Source: JACVRX01 sp035697245 (GTDB lineage: Bacteria; Actinomycetota; Actinomycetes; Jiangellales; Jiangellaceae). From it: a stretch of 29,870 nucleotides of DNA. The first letter of the stretch is position 1. The number at the start of each line of letters is the position of its first letter. A model generated the notes under the pieces. The model ran no database searches. It was not told where the DNA came from and saw only the letters and a list, made by a program, of their open reading frames with translations. The position numbers and the translations under genes were made by a program. The stretch lies in NCBI GenBank assembly GCA_035697245.1, contig DASSDH010000253.1:1-29870 (forward strand). The letters are read 5' to 3'. Positions 8,061-16,534 of the stretch are shown piece by piece.

Positions 8061-8609
8061 GTGGCGATCGGACCTGTGCAGCTCATCGTGCTGGGCTTCA
8101 ACCATCCCAACTTCCACGGCGAGATCATCGAGGAGCTTGAAAGGCTGCGCGAGAGCGACACCGTGCGCGTCATCGATTCGCTCGTGGTGTACAAGGACGC
8201 CGAAGGAGAGATCGAGGTCGAACATCTGAGCAATCTGACCACCGACGAGGCGATCGAACTGGGCAGCAAGGTCGGCGCCCTCATCGGTCTCGGCATCGAA
8301 GGCGAGGAAGGGATTGAGGCCGGCGCTGAGCTGGGGGCAGAAGCAGCGGCCGAAGGCTTCCAGGTCTTCGACGAGGACGACGCATGGGACGTCCTCGAGG
8401 AAATCCCGAACGACACCGCGGCCGCTTTATTGCTGCTCGAACATCACTGGGCGGTTCCGCTGCGCGACGCCATTGCCCGAGCAGGGGGCTTCCGGATCAG
8501 CGACGGGTTCATCAGCCCGCTCGACCTGGTGGCGATCGGACTAGTGTCGGCTGAAGAGGCCGCGGAGCTGCACGCGCTCGAAACGACCGGAACATCGGCG
8601 TCCCAGTAG
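8061..8609 (+). CDS. DUF6325-type (DUF1269-like) protein
   Basis: A 182-residue acidic protein opening with GPVQLIVLGFNHPNFHGEIIEELERLRES. This matches actinobacterial DUF6325/DUF1269-like proteins of unknown function, and the call rests on that pattern. The centre carries a Gly/Ala-rich acidic stretch (GALIGLGIEGEEGIEAGAELG) that could be a glycine-zipper or amphipathic membrane-associating segment, followed by a second domain with LLLLEHHWAVPLRDAI. I chose the GTG at 8061 because AAGGGG lies eight bases upstream. An in-frame GTG at 8034 lacks such a site. It is followed 24 bases later by an SD-led arginine-rich micro-ORF. The family often sits near SHOCT and other small envelope proteins, which suggests a stress or envelope role, but no biochemical function is known to me. 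Confidence 0.8.
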   Translation: MAIGPVQLIVLGFNHPNFHGEIIEELERLRESDTVRVIDSLVVYKDAEGEIEVEHLSNLTTDEAIELGSKVGALIGLGIEGEEGIEAGAELGAEAAAEGFQVFDEDDAWDVLEEIPNDTAAALLLLEHHWAVPLRDAIARAGGFRISDGFISPLDLVAIGLVSAEEAAELHALETTGTSASQ

Positions 8610-8633
8610 CCACCGAAGGGCCAGGAGGTTGAC

Positions 8634-8702
8634 ATGATGGGTTCCCGCAGAGTAGCTCGGCGTACTGGACGGCGCACCGCGCGCCGGGTGAGCCGCCGCT
8701 GA
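8634..8702 (+). CDS. 22-residue arginine-tetrad micropeptide
   Basis: A 22-codon ORF starting with ATG ATG after a perfect AGGAGG at 8623-8628, five bases upstream. After MMGS the peptide is RRVARRTGRRTARRVSRR. Five arginine pairs recur every four residues (5-6, 9-10, 13-14, 17-18, 21-22), so 10 of 22 residues are Arg. As a helix it would be cationic on all faces with a regular tetrad repeat, suited to contact nucleic acid, rRNA or anionic membrane. Similar RRTARR strings occur at the start of longer SHOCT or membrane proteins in actinomycetes (recollection), so this could be a free-standing peptide or the stub of a truncated protein. The next plus-strand gene begins 15 bases later in a different frame. 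Translation is predicted, not proven. Confidence 0.5.
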   Translation: MMGSRRVARRTGRRTARRVSRR

Positions 8703-8717
8703 CCGAGCTGCCGTTCC

Positions 8718-9428
8718 TTGACCGACCAAGCCGAAGGCGCCGGGCTCGCCAACGGCCCGGTGCTGTCGGCCAGTACCCGCAAGGCGCTCACCGCGCCACG
8801 GTCGGCGGCGGTGGCGGGAATCGTCTTCGCCGTGCTGCTCGGTACCAGCCTGGTGCTGCTCAGACTGTCGGTTCCGCACAACCCTGCCGATCTAGACATA
8901 ACTCAGCTCGACGGGACTGACCGACGTCGGATCCTGGTCGCGGTCACGCTCGTCCCCTACGCCGGCATCGCATTCCTCTGGTTCGTCGGAGTCGTCCGCG
9001 ACCGGATCGGCGACGCAGAAGACCGCTTCATCGCGACGGTGTTTCTCGGCAGCGGCCTGCTGTTTCTCGCGTTGCTGTTCGTCTCGACAGCGGTTGCCAG
9101 CGCACTCGTCATCAGCACCGGGTCGGGTCAGGCGACGCCGGACGCCGACGTCTGGACCCTCGGCGCGCACATCAGCTCCACCATCATGAACGTCTACGCG
9201 ATCCGGATGGCCGGGGTCTTCATGATCTCCACGACGACCATCGCGCTGCGTTCCGCCGTGATGCCACGCTGGCTCGCCATCCTCGGATATCTGCTTGCGG
9301 TGTGTCTGCTGGTGGGCGTCGGCTTCCTGCCCTGGGTGGAGCTGCTGTTCCCGGCCTGGGTGTTCGTGGTCAGCGCCTACCTATTGGTCGCGGTGCGCCG
9401 CGCCGACCGCTCAACCGCTCTGCGGTAG
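8718..9428 (+). CDS. Six-helix integral membrane protein of unknown function
   Basis: A 236-residue hydrophobic protein with about six transmembrane helices near residues 31-51, 72-94, 107-133, 156-180, 185-203 and 206-228. A hydrophilic loop after helix 1 carries DITQLDGTDRRRI. The organisation recalls small DUF4386-like membrane proteins, but I do not recognise a firm family or catalytic motif. The start is uncertain: TTG at 8718 gives a plausible 30-residue cytoplasmic leader, no good SD is visible, and the GTG at codon 15 is an alternative. It follows the DUF6325-like gene and the arginine micropeptide on the same strand. Its 3' end overlaps the convergent AI-2E-type gene by 18 bases. Confidence 0.8.
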   Translation: MTDQAEGAGLANGPVLSASTRKALTAPRSAAVAGIVFAVLLGTSLVLLRLSVPHNPADLDITQLDGTDRRRILVAVTLVPYAGIAFLWFVGVVRDRIGDAEDRFIATVFLGSGLLFLALLFVSTAVASALVISTGSGQATPDADVWTLGAHISSTIMNVYAIRMAGVFMISTTTIALRSAVMPRWLAILGYLLAVCLLVGVGFLPWVELLFPAWVFVVSAYLLVAVRRADRSTALR

Positions 9429-10590
9429 TGCTGTTGCCTCGGTCGGCGACACGACCGGTGCCACTGCCGCTTCCCGGGCCGCTCCCAGCCGTGCGGCGGC
9501 CCGGGTGATGATCGCGGTCAGCGGCGCCGCCAGGACGATCAGCGCGACGCCGCCGATCAGACCGGCACCGGTCGTAACGAGAAGCACCACCAGTGGATCC
9601 AGCTGGAGTGACGATCCGTAGGCGAATGGGGCGAAGAAGTTCTGCAGCACGTTGTTCACCAGCAGCAGGACGGCCAGCATGATCAGGGCAGTGGTCAGGC
9701 CCTGGCTGCCGAGGGCGATCAGGCACGCGAACAGGCCAGCGATGATCGCGCCGTAGAACGGCACGTAAGCGGTGATGAACGTCACCAGCGCGATGGCTCC
9801 GACCAGCGGAATACCGAGCAGCCAGGCCGTGATCCCGACCGGTACCGCGTTCGTGACCGCGAGGATCGTAGTGCCTTTGAAGTAGCCTCTGATCGCCGAC
9901 GCAGAGTCGCGGACCACCGGCTCGATGGTGCCGAGCGACAGGCCGCTGTGGCGGACGACCCAGGCCTGGTATCGCGCGCCGTGGAGCAGCATGAACAAGA
10001 AGATGACCGAACCGATGAACAGCATGAACAGGATCGAGGACAGGGCACCCAGGCCGGAGAGAAGTCCGCTGACCAACGTGCGGGTCGCGGACTGCCCCGC
10101 ATTCACCGCGGACGAGGTGGCGTCGGACGCCGTCGACGGGCTGAGTCCGGCGCTGGTAAGCCATGCCGACACCTCGTCCTCCGCCTCGGATATCACGCTG
10201 CCGATCCCGGCGCCTCCTGAGCGATTCCCTGCACGACGGCGACGGTGGAGATCACAGCCAAGACCACCAGACCGAGGAGGACCAGAACGGCGGCAAGAAC
10301 CCGAGGCATGCGATGCCGGGTCATCCACTCGACGACCGGCGTGAAAAGGATGGCCAGCACGGCAGCGAACAGGAACGGTACGACCAGTTCGTGGGTATAC
10401 GCCACCGCCCAGACGCCAACCGCAGCCGCTCCCGCCACGCCAAGCACCAGCCAACCGGTGCTACCGGCGACGCGGAGCCAGCTGGGGCACCGGCGAACAT
10501 GGAGGTCGCTGGCGCGACGTGCGTCGGAGGGTTCGACGAGTCGGCGACCTGGGTCGGATCGGTCGTCGTCACCGCAAGTCGCTCCCGCAT
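9411..10590 (-). pseudogene. AI-2E-family permease, interrupted by two one-base frameshifts
   Basis: Three overlapping reading frames together make one AI-2E-type (PerM/YdiK-like) membrane protein. The leader runs from ATG 10590, preceded by GGAG. The middle (TGWLVLGVAGAAAVGVWAV to VVQGIAQEAPG) is in the next frame and ends at TGA 10193. The rest, from GIGSVISEAEDEVSAWL to the end at 9411, is in the third. Adding one base to the C run at 10484-10487 (minus-strand CCCC) and one to the G run at 10206-10208 (GGG) restores a continuous protein of about 393 residues, the usual family size. The middle frame has no good start codon of its own. The family exports small molecules or ions by an unclear mechanism, and only some members move autoinducer-2. 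Either this is a decayed gene or both homopolymers are read or assembly errors. It lies downstream of the CPBP gene on the same strand. Confidence 0.8.
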
Positions 10591-10707
10591 GGAGCGCTCC
10601 GGTTCTGCCTGCCCACGTTCGATCTCCTCCGGGCCCTACCTGCTGAGCTGAACACTAGGTCCATCGCCACATCCCACGGCTCTCGACACCCGCCCGCCCG
10701 CTTCTCC

Positions 10708-11442
10708 CTACGGTGAAACCCGTGGTTCCCGGCCTCCCCCGCCGTGGGTGATGCGGCCGAGCCACCATGCGACGGCGACGCCCAGGCCGTTGAGCGCCCA
10801 ATGCAGACCGATCGGCGGCAGCACGCTGTCCGTCCAGACCCGGAGAAGGGCGAAGCCGACTCCCCCGACAGCGGTGGCAACGACCGTCGCGACCACCGCG
10901 ATCCAGCGTCCGCGCGCACCGATCCCGAAAGCACCGTGGACAGCATCGTGCGATTGGTGCATCGGTATCGCCGGCAGAACGTGCCAGAGACCGAACAGCA
11001 CCGAGGTGACGGCCACGGCCCACCAGGTCCCGTGCCGGATGGTCACCATGGCGAACAGCACGCTGCGAAACGCAATCTCCTCGAGCAGCACCGTGCCGAA
11101 TGGGATGCGTACGGAAAGGTAATACGCGACCTGCTGGCCGCCGGTCCCCATGAATCGGCGATCGGCGAACAGGTTTCGGGTCCTGGGCAGCGTTGCCCCG
11201 CCGAGATAGAGAAGAGCAACGGCCAACACGAGGACCACTGCCCAGATCAGTCCAGGAAGCACGGTTCCCGGGCCGAGGCCAAGATCAGCGGCGTCGAGGC
11301 CGTCGAGCCGAGCGAGCACCAGCAGACAGCCGGTCGCGACCACGCAGGTCGGGACGTACCACCGCGTCGGCAGGCGGTTCGTGGCAATGCTCGCCGCGAC
11401 CAGCACGATGAGGACGGCGACGAGCATCGGCTCCGAGTACAC
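10708..11442 (-). CDS. CPBP-family intramembrane metalloprotease
   Basis: A 244-residue multi-pass membrane protein with about seven helices. It carries all three motifs of the CPBP (CAAX protease and bacteriocin-processing, Rce1/Abi-like) family: EEIAFR (Glu121, Glu122, Arg126), FGLWH (His154) and HWALN (His214, Asn218). These residues form the intramembrane metal/water site. Substrates could be prenylated or other membrane-anchored peptides; bacterial members have been tied to bacteriocin self-immunity and envelope protein processing. GTG at 11442 is the likely start, and the ATG at codon 6 is an alternative. A perfect 6-3-6 inverted repeat lies in the 98-base spacer shared with the divergent hydrolase gene. 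The gene is followed 117 bases later by the broken AI-2E permease. Confidence 0.9.
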   Translation of the reverse strand: MYSEPMLVAVLIVLVAASIATNRLPTRWYVPTCVVATGCLLVLARLDGLDAADLGLGPGTVLPGLIWAVVLVLAVALLYLGGATLPRTRNLFADRRFMGTGGQQVAYYLSVRIPFGTVLLEEIAFRSVLFAMVTIRHGTWWAVAVTSVLFGLWHVLPAIPMHQSHDAVHGAFGIGARGRWIAVVATVVATAVGGVGFALLRVWTDSVLPPIGLHWALNGLGVAVAWWLGRITHGGGGREPRVSP

Positions 11443-11464
11443 GCCGACTGCCGGCCGTGCGAAT

Positions 11465-11479
11465 CACCCAGGTTGGGTG
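11465..11479. promoter_or_regulatory. Inverted repeat between divergent CPBP and hydrolase genes
   Basis: CACCCA-GGT-TGGGTG is a perfect 6-3-6 inverted repeat, 22 bases upstream of the CPBP start and 62 bases upstream of the hydrolase start. Its place in a divergent promoter region suits a dimeric regulator. A small hairpin in either transcript is the alternative. Confidence 0.35.
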
Positions 11480-11540
11480 GTGCCAATGCTTCGCCGAGGC
11501 CGTTGAATGTTGTGGGTCGCGGAGACCGGAGGTGTCGGGC

Positions 11541-13535
11541 ATGGTCGTGGGCATCGGTGACGTCGTCGGTGGCCGAAGCGAGCACACAGCGTTGCTGGGC
11601 GCTGCGGCAGTCGTGCCGGGGACGTTCGCCCCGTCGCTCAACCCCCGCACCTGGATCGACCAAGGGGTGATCACCGGCCTCGCCTCGGGTGTCACGTACC
11701 TGCTGACGGTCATCACGCACGACGGCATCGAAATCCTTGCCTCCCGGTTGCCGGTGCAAGGCGCGGATCCGGCGGAGCGGCAGCGGAATGCGGTGCTGTT
11801 GACCAATCTCGCCGTCATTCCGGTGGGACTCGCCGTGCAGCGCGCCCTGAGCCGCCGGCCTGCCGAGCCGACCCTACGGGGGTTGACCCGGCAGGTCGGC
11901 TGGCGCACCGCGGTCACCGGCGTCGCGGGCGCCGCCCTGGCGGGCGCCCGGGGCATGATGTCGATCCTGGACCGCCGAGTGGGCGCCGGTGGACGGCTGG
12001 AGCGCTTTCCGATCGCCGTCCCGACCGGCCTCGCGCTCGCACTCGCCCTGGAATGGCAACGGAACCGGGGTGCCGACGAGCCACTGGCTCAGCCCGACGA
12101 CGAGGCAACGGCCACGCGGCTGCGTTCGCTCGGCGCTGCCGGCGGCATGGTCGCGCTCGGCACGGTGCTCGCCTCCGGTCAGCGGGTGGCCGCCGGTGCC
12201 GCGGGATCGGCCCTCGCTGCCCGGCTGCCGGGCTCGGAACGGGTGTGGCGACTCACCGCCCACGGCGCCACCCTGGGTGCTCTCGTCGCCGGTGGAGCGA
12301 CCATGTACCACCGGATCATCGGCAAGCTCGAGGCTGGAACCACCGTCGACGACCCAACACTCGACCAGATCGCCGAAACCTTCGGCCTCGAGTCCACGGT
12401 CAGCGGATCGGGCCCGAGCCTCGTGTCCTGGGAAACACTGGGCCGGGAAGGGCGCCGACACGCACTGGCGGGCGTCCGGCCCGAACCCGTGCCCAACCGT
12501 CCAACCGGCATGCCGGATTTGTCGATACCGACCGTCATGAAGGAGCCGACCCGCGCCACGTCGGTACAGGTCTATGTCGGCCTGGACAGCGCGCCGACCG
12601 CCACCGAACGGGTGGATCTCGCCCTGGCAGAGATGGACCGCGCCGGCGCCTGGGATCGCGCGCTCATCATGCTGGTCTCACCCACCGGCACCGGCTACGT
12701 GAACTACTCCGCGACCGCGTCGGTTCAGTATCTGACCCGCGGTGACTGTGCCATCGTCACGATGCAGTACTCCAAGCGCCCCTCGCCGTTGTCCTTGGGC
12801 AGGATCAAGGTCGCCCGCGAGCAGAACCGGTTGCTGTGGCTGCGCATCGTCGAGAGGGTGCGTGATCTTCCGGCCGAGCGCCGGCCCAGGGTCGTGCTCT
12901 TCGGCGAGAGTCTCGGCGCGCACACCAGCCAGGACGTCTTCATCCACTGGGGCACGCTCGGCCTGCAGGCGCTGGGCATCGACCGGGCGTTGTGGATCGG
13001 CACTCCATACGCGAGTCGGTGGGCCCAGGAGGTCACCGGCCCGGACCGATCCGACGTCGATGCCGGCCTCGTCACGGTCGTCAACGATTTCGGCCACATC
13101 GCGGCGATGCCGGCAGACCGGCGCAGCCGGCTGCGGTACGTGCTGCTCAGCCACGACAACGACGGCGTCACCAAGTTCGGGACCGACCTCATTGCGTCCC
13201 GGCCCAACTGGCTCGACGGCGGGCGGCCCGCCATCGAAGGCATCCCAGGCGCCAGCCCGCGCGGGATCCGGGCGTCGATGCGGTGGCGTCCCGTCGTCAC
13301 CTTCGCCCAGCTGCTGGTGGACATGAAGAACGCCCAGGTTCCGGGCCAGTACCGCCCGTGGGCGCACGACTACCGCCCCGATCTCCCCCGATTCATCCGG
13401 GAGATCTATGACCTGCCGTGCAGCGATGAACAGCTCGCCAGCATCGAGGCCGCCGTGGCGCAGCGCGAAGCCCTGCGGAAGGACTTCTTGGCGGGTCACG
13501 CAGTCGAGGCGACGCCGCCGGCACAACCGGCGTGA
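11541..13535 (+). CDS. Membrane-anchored alpha/beta hydrolase (Abhydrolase_9 type)
   Basis: A 664-residue protein. The N-terminal half has several hydrophobic helices (AALLGAAAVVPGTFAPSL, VTYLLTVITHDGIEILA, LTNLAVIPVGLAVQRAL, and two near GMVALGTVLASGQ and LGALVAGGATMY). This matches the N-terminal membrane region paired with Abhydrolase_9 domains in mycobacterial Rv1069c-like proteins. The C-terminal half is the catalytic domain: GESLG (residues 455-459) supplies Ser457 as nucleophile, and the later LLSHDNDGVTKFG is the probable site of the acid/histidine pair. Substrate unknown; a lipid or cell-envelope ester is plausible for a membrane-tethered hydrolase. I chose the ATG at 11541 because GGAGG lies nine bases upstream. 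An in-frame ATG 28 codons earlier gives an unlikely leader. Confidence 0.88.
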   Translation: MVVGIGDVVGGRSEHTALLGAAAVVPGTFAPSLNPRTWIDQGVITGLASGVTYLLTVITHDGIEILASRLPVQGADPAERQRNAVLLTNLAVIPVGLAVQRALSRRPAEPTLRGLTRQVGWRTAVTGVAGAALAGARGMMSILDRRVGAGGRLERFPIAVPTGLALALALEWQRNRGADEPLAQPDDEATATRLRSLGAAGGMVALGTVLASGQRVAAGAAGSALAARLPGSERVWRLTAHGATLGALVAGGATMYHRIIGKLEAGTTVDDPTLDQIAETFGLESTVSGSGPSLVSWETLGREGRRHALAGVRPEPVPNRPTGMPDLSIPTVMKEPTRATSVQVYVGLDSAPTATERVDLALAEMDRAGAWDRALIMLVSPTGTGYVNYSATASVQYLTRGDCAIVTMQYSKRPSPLSLGRIKVAREQNRLLWLRIVERVRDLPAERRPRVVLFGESLGAHTSQDVFIHWGTLGLQALGIDRALWIGTPYASRWAQEVTGPDRSDVDAGLVTVVNDFGHIAAMPADRRSRLRYVLLSHDNDGVTKFGTDLIASRPNWLDGGRPAIEGIPGASPRGIRASMRWRPVVTFAQLLVDMKNAQVPGQYRPWAHDYRPDLPRFIREIYDLPCSDEQLASIEAAVAQREALRKDFLAGHAVEATPPAQPA

Positions 13536-13542
13536 TCAGTCG

Positions 13543-13956
13543 TCAGTCCATGCCGTCGCCGTTGGCAAGAAACAGCAGTGCCCGCCCGTAAGCCTCGGCT
13601 GGCTCGGCCGCCCGAATCGCCGTCCGAGAGCCGGCCACGTCAACGACGACCTCATAGCCCTCGGCGGGTCGGGCCAAGCTGACGAAGGTCCTGCCGAGCA
13701 GCTCCCGCAGTTGGGTCTCGCTAGGTAGCCAGAGCGCCGTTTCCTGTTCGACGCTGTCGAGCGCCCACTCCACCGTGCCGTTGAACCCGATCACCCTGCC
13801 AGTCTCGAACTCGTGCACGTCAACGGTCATGTCCGAAAGCACGAACACCTCATCGTCCATGTCCCGGTCGGGGATGACGAACCGGTCGCCTGCCGCCGGG
13901 ATCCAGCGCACGCCTGCGTCACGCAGTCGTTTGGCGAGCTCGATCGATATCACCAC
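13543..13956 (-). CDS. Small conserved actinobacterial protein often labelled CpaE-like
   Basis: A 137-residue soluble acidic protein: VVISIELAKRLRDAGVRWIPAAGDRF, then RDMDDEVFVLSDMTVDVHEFETGRVIGFNGTVEWALDSVEQETALWLPSETQLRELLG. I recognise this as the conserved short actinobacterial protein that pipelines call pilus assembly protein CpaE. It has no Walker motif or receiver domain of true CpaE ATPases, so that name should not be taken as function. The DEVFVLSD...TGRVIGFNGTVEWALDS core is characteristic. The GTG at 13956 is preceded at eight bases by GGAGG. The frame is open far upstream, but that part is antisense to the M6 protease. It ends seven bases from the convergent hydrolase stop and diverges from the M6 protease. 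Confidence 0.75.
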   Translation of the reverse strand: MVISIELAKRLRDAGVRWIPAAGDRFVIPDRDMDDEVFVLSDMTVDVHEFETGRVIGFNGTVEWALDSVEQETALWLPSETQLRELLGRTFVSLARPAEGYEVVVDVAGSRTAIRAAEPAEAYGRALLFLANGDGMD

Positions 13957-14109
13957 CCCATTGTCCTCCGTGACCGATGCCGTGACGAACCCCAAACTTT
14001 CCAGTGAAGGGATCTTCGATTTGCGGCCCACCTGCCCTAAGGTCCGGTGTTGCGCACCCGAGGGGTCCCCGCTTGGTGCGTCGGAGTCGCTGGTCAACGA
14101 GGAGGCAGC

Positions 14110-16515
14110 GTGAGAAAGAGCATCGCCGGGCTGACCAGCCTGGCTGTCGCGTCGACGGTGGGGGTGGCGCTGGCCGCGCCCGCGTCGGGAGCTCCGGACG
14201 TCAGCGCCGGCCCGCCGGCAAACGGCGGCGCGGCAGTAGACGACCTGCCCAGCCCGCTCGAGGACAAACGGCGCGACCTGCGCGAAGAGGCCCTGACACA
14301 GGTCCTGAACGGCGAGGCCACGCCCGTCGACCGCGGTGTCAGCACCGTCCTCAAGGTGGGCGAAACAGCCGAGTCGGATCTGGCGACCGGTCGACCGGGC
14401 CGGCACAAGGACCAGTACGTCGAGCTCGCCCGCGAGACCACCGATCGAATCTTCGTGATCCTGGCCGAGTTCGGCAACGACCGGCATCCGTCCTATCCGG
14501 ACCAGGACACTGCCCCCGCCATTCCGGGGCCAGTCCGGTTCGACGGACCGCTGCACAACGAGATCCCAGAACCAGACCGTACGGTCGACAACTCGACCGT
14601 TTGGCAGGCGGACTACAACCGCGAGCACTACCAGCGGCTCTACTTCGGCACCGACCGTGGAGACGAGTCCCTGAAGCAGTACTACGAGAAGCAGTCGTCC
14701 GGGCGCTACAGCGTCGACGGTATCGTCACCGACTGGGTGAAGGTCCGCTACAACGAGGCACGATACGGACGCAGCAACGGCTTCCCCTGCGGCGGCAACG
14801 TCTGCTCGAACACCTGGTTCCTCATCCAGGACGCGGTGAACCAATGGGTAGCCGACCAGCAGGCCACAGGCCGGACCGACGCCGAGATCGCTGCGGAGCT
14901 CGCGACGTTCGACGTCTGGGACCGCTACGACCATGACGGCGACGGCAACTTCAACGAACCCGACTACTACATCGACCACTTCCAGATCGTGCACGCCGGT
15001 GGCGACCAGGCCGACGGCGATCCATGGCAAGGCGAGGACGCGATCTGGAGCCACCGCTGGTACGCGTTCTTCCCAGGAGCTCCCGGTAGCCCGCCAGGTC
15101 CCCCGCAGAACCCGCTGGGCGGCACCCAGTTCGACAGCCTCGGCCTCTGGGTCGGCGACTACACCATCCAGCCGGAGAATGGTGGCCGGTCGGTCTTCTA
15201 CCACGAGTACGGCCACGACCTCGGCCTGCCGGACCTCTACGACACCGCCTCTGGTGCCGACCAGATTGGCTGGTGGTCGATCATGGCGCAGAGCCGGCTG
15301 TCTGCGAAGGACGACGTCGGCATCGGCACCCGCGGCGCCGACCTCGGGCCGTGGGAGAAACTCCAGCTGGGCTGGCTCGACTACGAGATCACCCTCGCGG
15401 GCCAGGAACGGACCATGTGGCTCGGGCCGCACGAGTACAACAGCTCAATGCCGCAGGCGCTGGTCACCGTGCTGCCGAAGAAGGAGGTCGTCACCAACCT
15501 CATCGCGCCGTACGAGGGTGCTCATTCGTGGTACAGCGGTCACGACAACAACTACACCGCGACCATGAGCCGGCAGCTGACGCTGCCGGCGGGCTCGGCG
15601 ACGCTGACCTTCCAAGCCGCCTACGACATCGAAGACTGCGGTCCGGATCCGTGTGACTACGCGTACGTGGAGGTCGACGCCGGCTCCGGATGGACGCCGA
15701 TTCCGGGCTCGATCACCAAGGCCGCTGAAGGCAACGGCATCGACGGCACACAGGCGACATGGGTGCCGGCGACGTTCGACCTGTCTGCCTATGCGGGGCA
15801 GACGATCGGGCTGCGATTCCGGTACACCACCGACGGAGCCGTCGGCGGTAACAACCCGAACGTCCCGAACGGCCTGTTCGTCGATGCCATCCAGGTCGTC
15901 GCGAACGACACCGTGGTGTTCGCCGACGGTGCAGAGGCCGGCGCCAACGGCTGGACGCTGGCCGGCTTCTCAGCGGTCGGCGCTACGGTCACGAACCTGT
16001 ACGACAACTACTACATCTCCTCGCACCGCAACTACGTCTCCTATGACAAATACCTGGAGACCGGCCCGTACAACTTCGGCTTCCTCAACACCCGGCCGGA
16101 CTGGGTCGAATATTTCTCCTACATGCAAGGGCTGCTGATCTGGTACTGGGACACCTCGCAGCCGGACAACAACACCAGTCAGCACCTGGGCGAGGGGTTG
16201 ATCATTCCGATCGACGCCCATCCCCAGCCGATCTACCGGCTCGACGGGAACATATGGCGCTGCCGCATTCAGATGTACGACGCCCCGTTCTCGCTGACCC
16301 GGGCGGAATCGTTCACCCTGCATGTGAACAGTGCGCCCAGCTACATCCGTGGTCAGGATGCGCAGCCGGTGTTCGACGATCGTCGGACGTATTTCTACGA
16401 GTCTGACCCCGTGATCAAGCTGTGCGGTGTCAAGGTGCCCAAGGCGGGCGTCCGCATCCGGGTGCTGGACGTGGACGGCACGTCGATCAGAATCCGGCAG
16501 ACCGCTACCGGGTAA
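14110..16515 (+). CDS. Secreted M6-family metalloprotease (immune inhibitor A-like)
   Basis: An 801-residue secreted zinc protease. The start is GTG at 14110, after GGAGG at 14101-14105. The signal peptide covers about residues 1-30 (VRKSIAGLTSLAVAS...ALAAPASGA). A propeptide-like segment follows to about residue 110. The catalytic domain carries HEYGHDLGLPDLYD with zinc ligands His365 and His369, the catalytic Glu366 and the downstream Asp, the M6 signature. An EF-hand-like calcium loop (DRYDHDGDGNFNEPD) precedes the active site. The C-terminal part has a jelly-roll/MAM-like beta region with a CGPDPC cysteine pair, as in InhA-type enzymes. Likely role: extracellular protein digestion for nutrients or attack on other cells' proteins. 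A long hairpin lies 20 bases after the stop, consistent with a single-gene transcript. Confidence 0.93.
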   Translation: MRKSIAGLTSLAVASTVGVALAAPASGAPDVSAGPPANGGAAVDDLPSPLEDKRRDLREEALTQVLNGEATPVDRGVSTVLKVGETAESDLATGRPGRHKDQYVELARETTDRIFVILAEFGNDRHPSYPDQDTAPAIPGPVRFDGPLHNEIPEPDRTVDNSTVWQADYNREHYQRLYFGTDRGDESLKQYYEKQSSGRYSVDGIVTDWVKVRYNEARYGRSNGFPCGGNVCSNTWFLIQDAVNQWVADQQATGRTDAEIAAELATFDVWDRYDHDGDGNFNEPDYYIDHFQIVHAGGDQADGDPWQGEDAIWSHRWYAFFPGAPGSPPGPPQNPLGGTQFDSLGLWVGDYTIQPENGGRSVFYHEYGHDLGLPDLYDTASGADQIGWWSIMAQSRLSAKDDVGIGTRGADLGPWEKLQLGWLDYEITLAGQERTMWLGPHEYNSSMPQALVTVLPKKEVVTNLIAPYEGAHSWYSGHDNNYTATMSRQLTLPAGSATLTFQAAYDIEDCGPDPCDYAYVEVDAGSGWTPIPGSITKAAEGNGIDGTQATWVPATFDLSAYAGQTIGLRFRYTTDGAVGGNNPNVPNGLFVDAIQVVANDTVVFADGAEAGANGWTLAGFSAVGATVTNLYDNYYISSHRNYVSYDKYLETGPYNFGFLNTRPDWVEYFSYMQGLLIWYWDTSQPDNNTSQHLGEGLIIPIDAHPQPIYRLDGNIWRCRIQMYDAPFSLTRAESFTLHVNSAPSYIRGQDAQPVFDDRRTYFYESDPVIKLCGVKVPKAGVRIRVLDVDGTSIRIRQTATG

Positions 16516-16534
16516 AGCTCAGCAGTGTTTGCCG

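Noticed and set aside
10193..10215. Programmed -1 frameshift in the AI-2E-type gene
   Set aside because: There is no slippery heptamer or downstream pseudoknot, and a second unrelated shift is also required, so deletion or error is simpler.
13957..15432. Long minus-strand open frame upstream of the CpaE-annotated-type gene
   Set aside because: It is antisense to the M6 protease, whose motifs are clear. High GC keeps the opposite frame open, and its translation is low-complexity.
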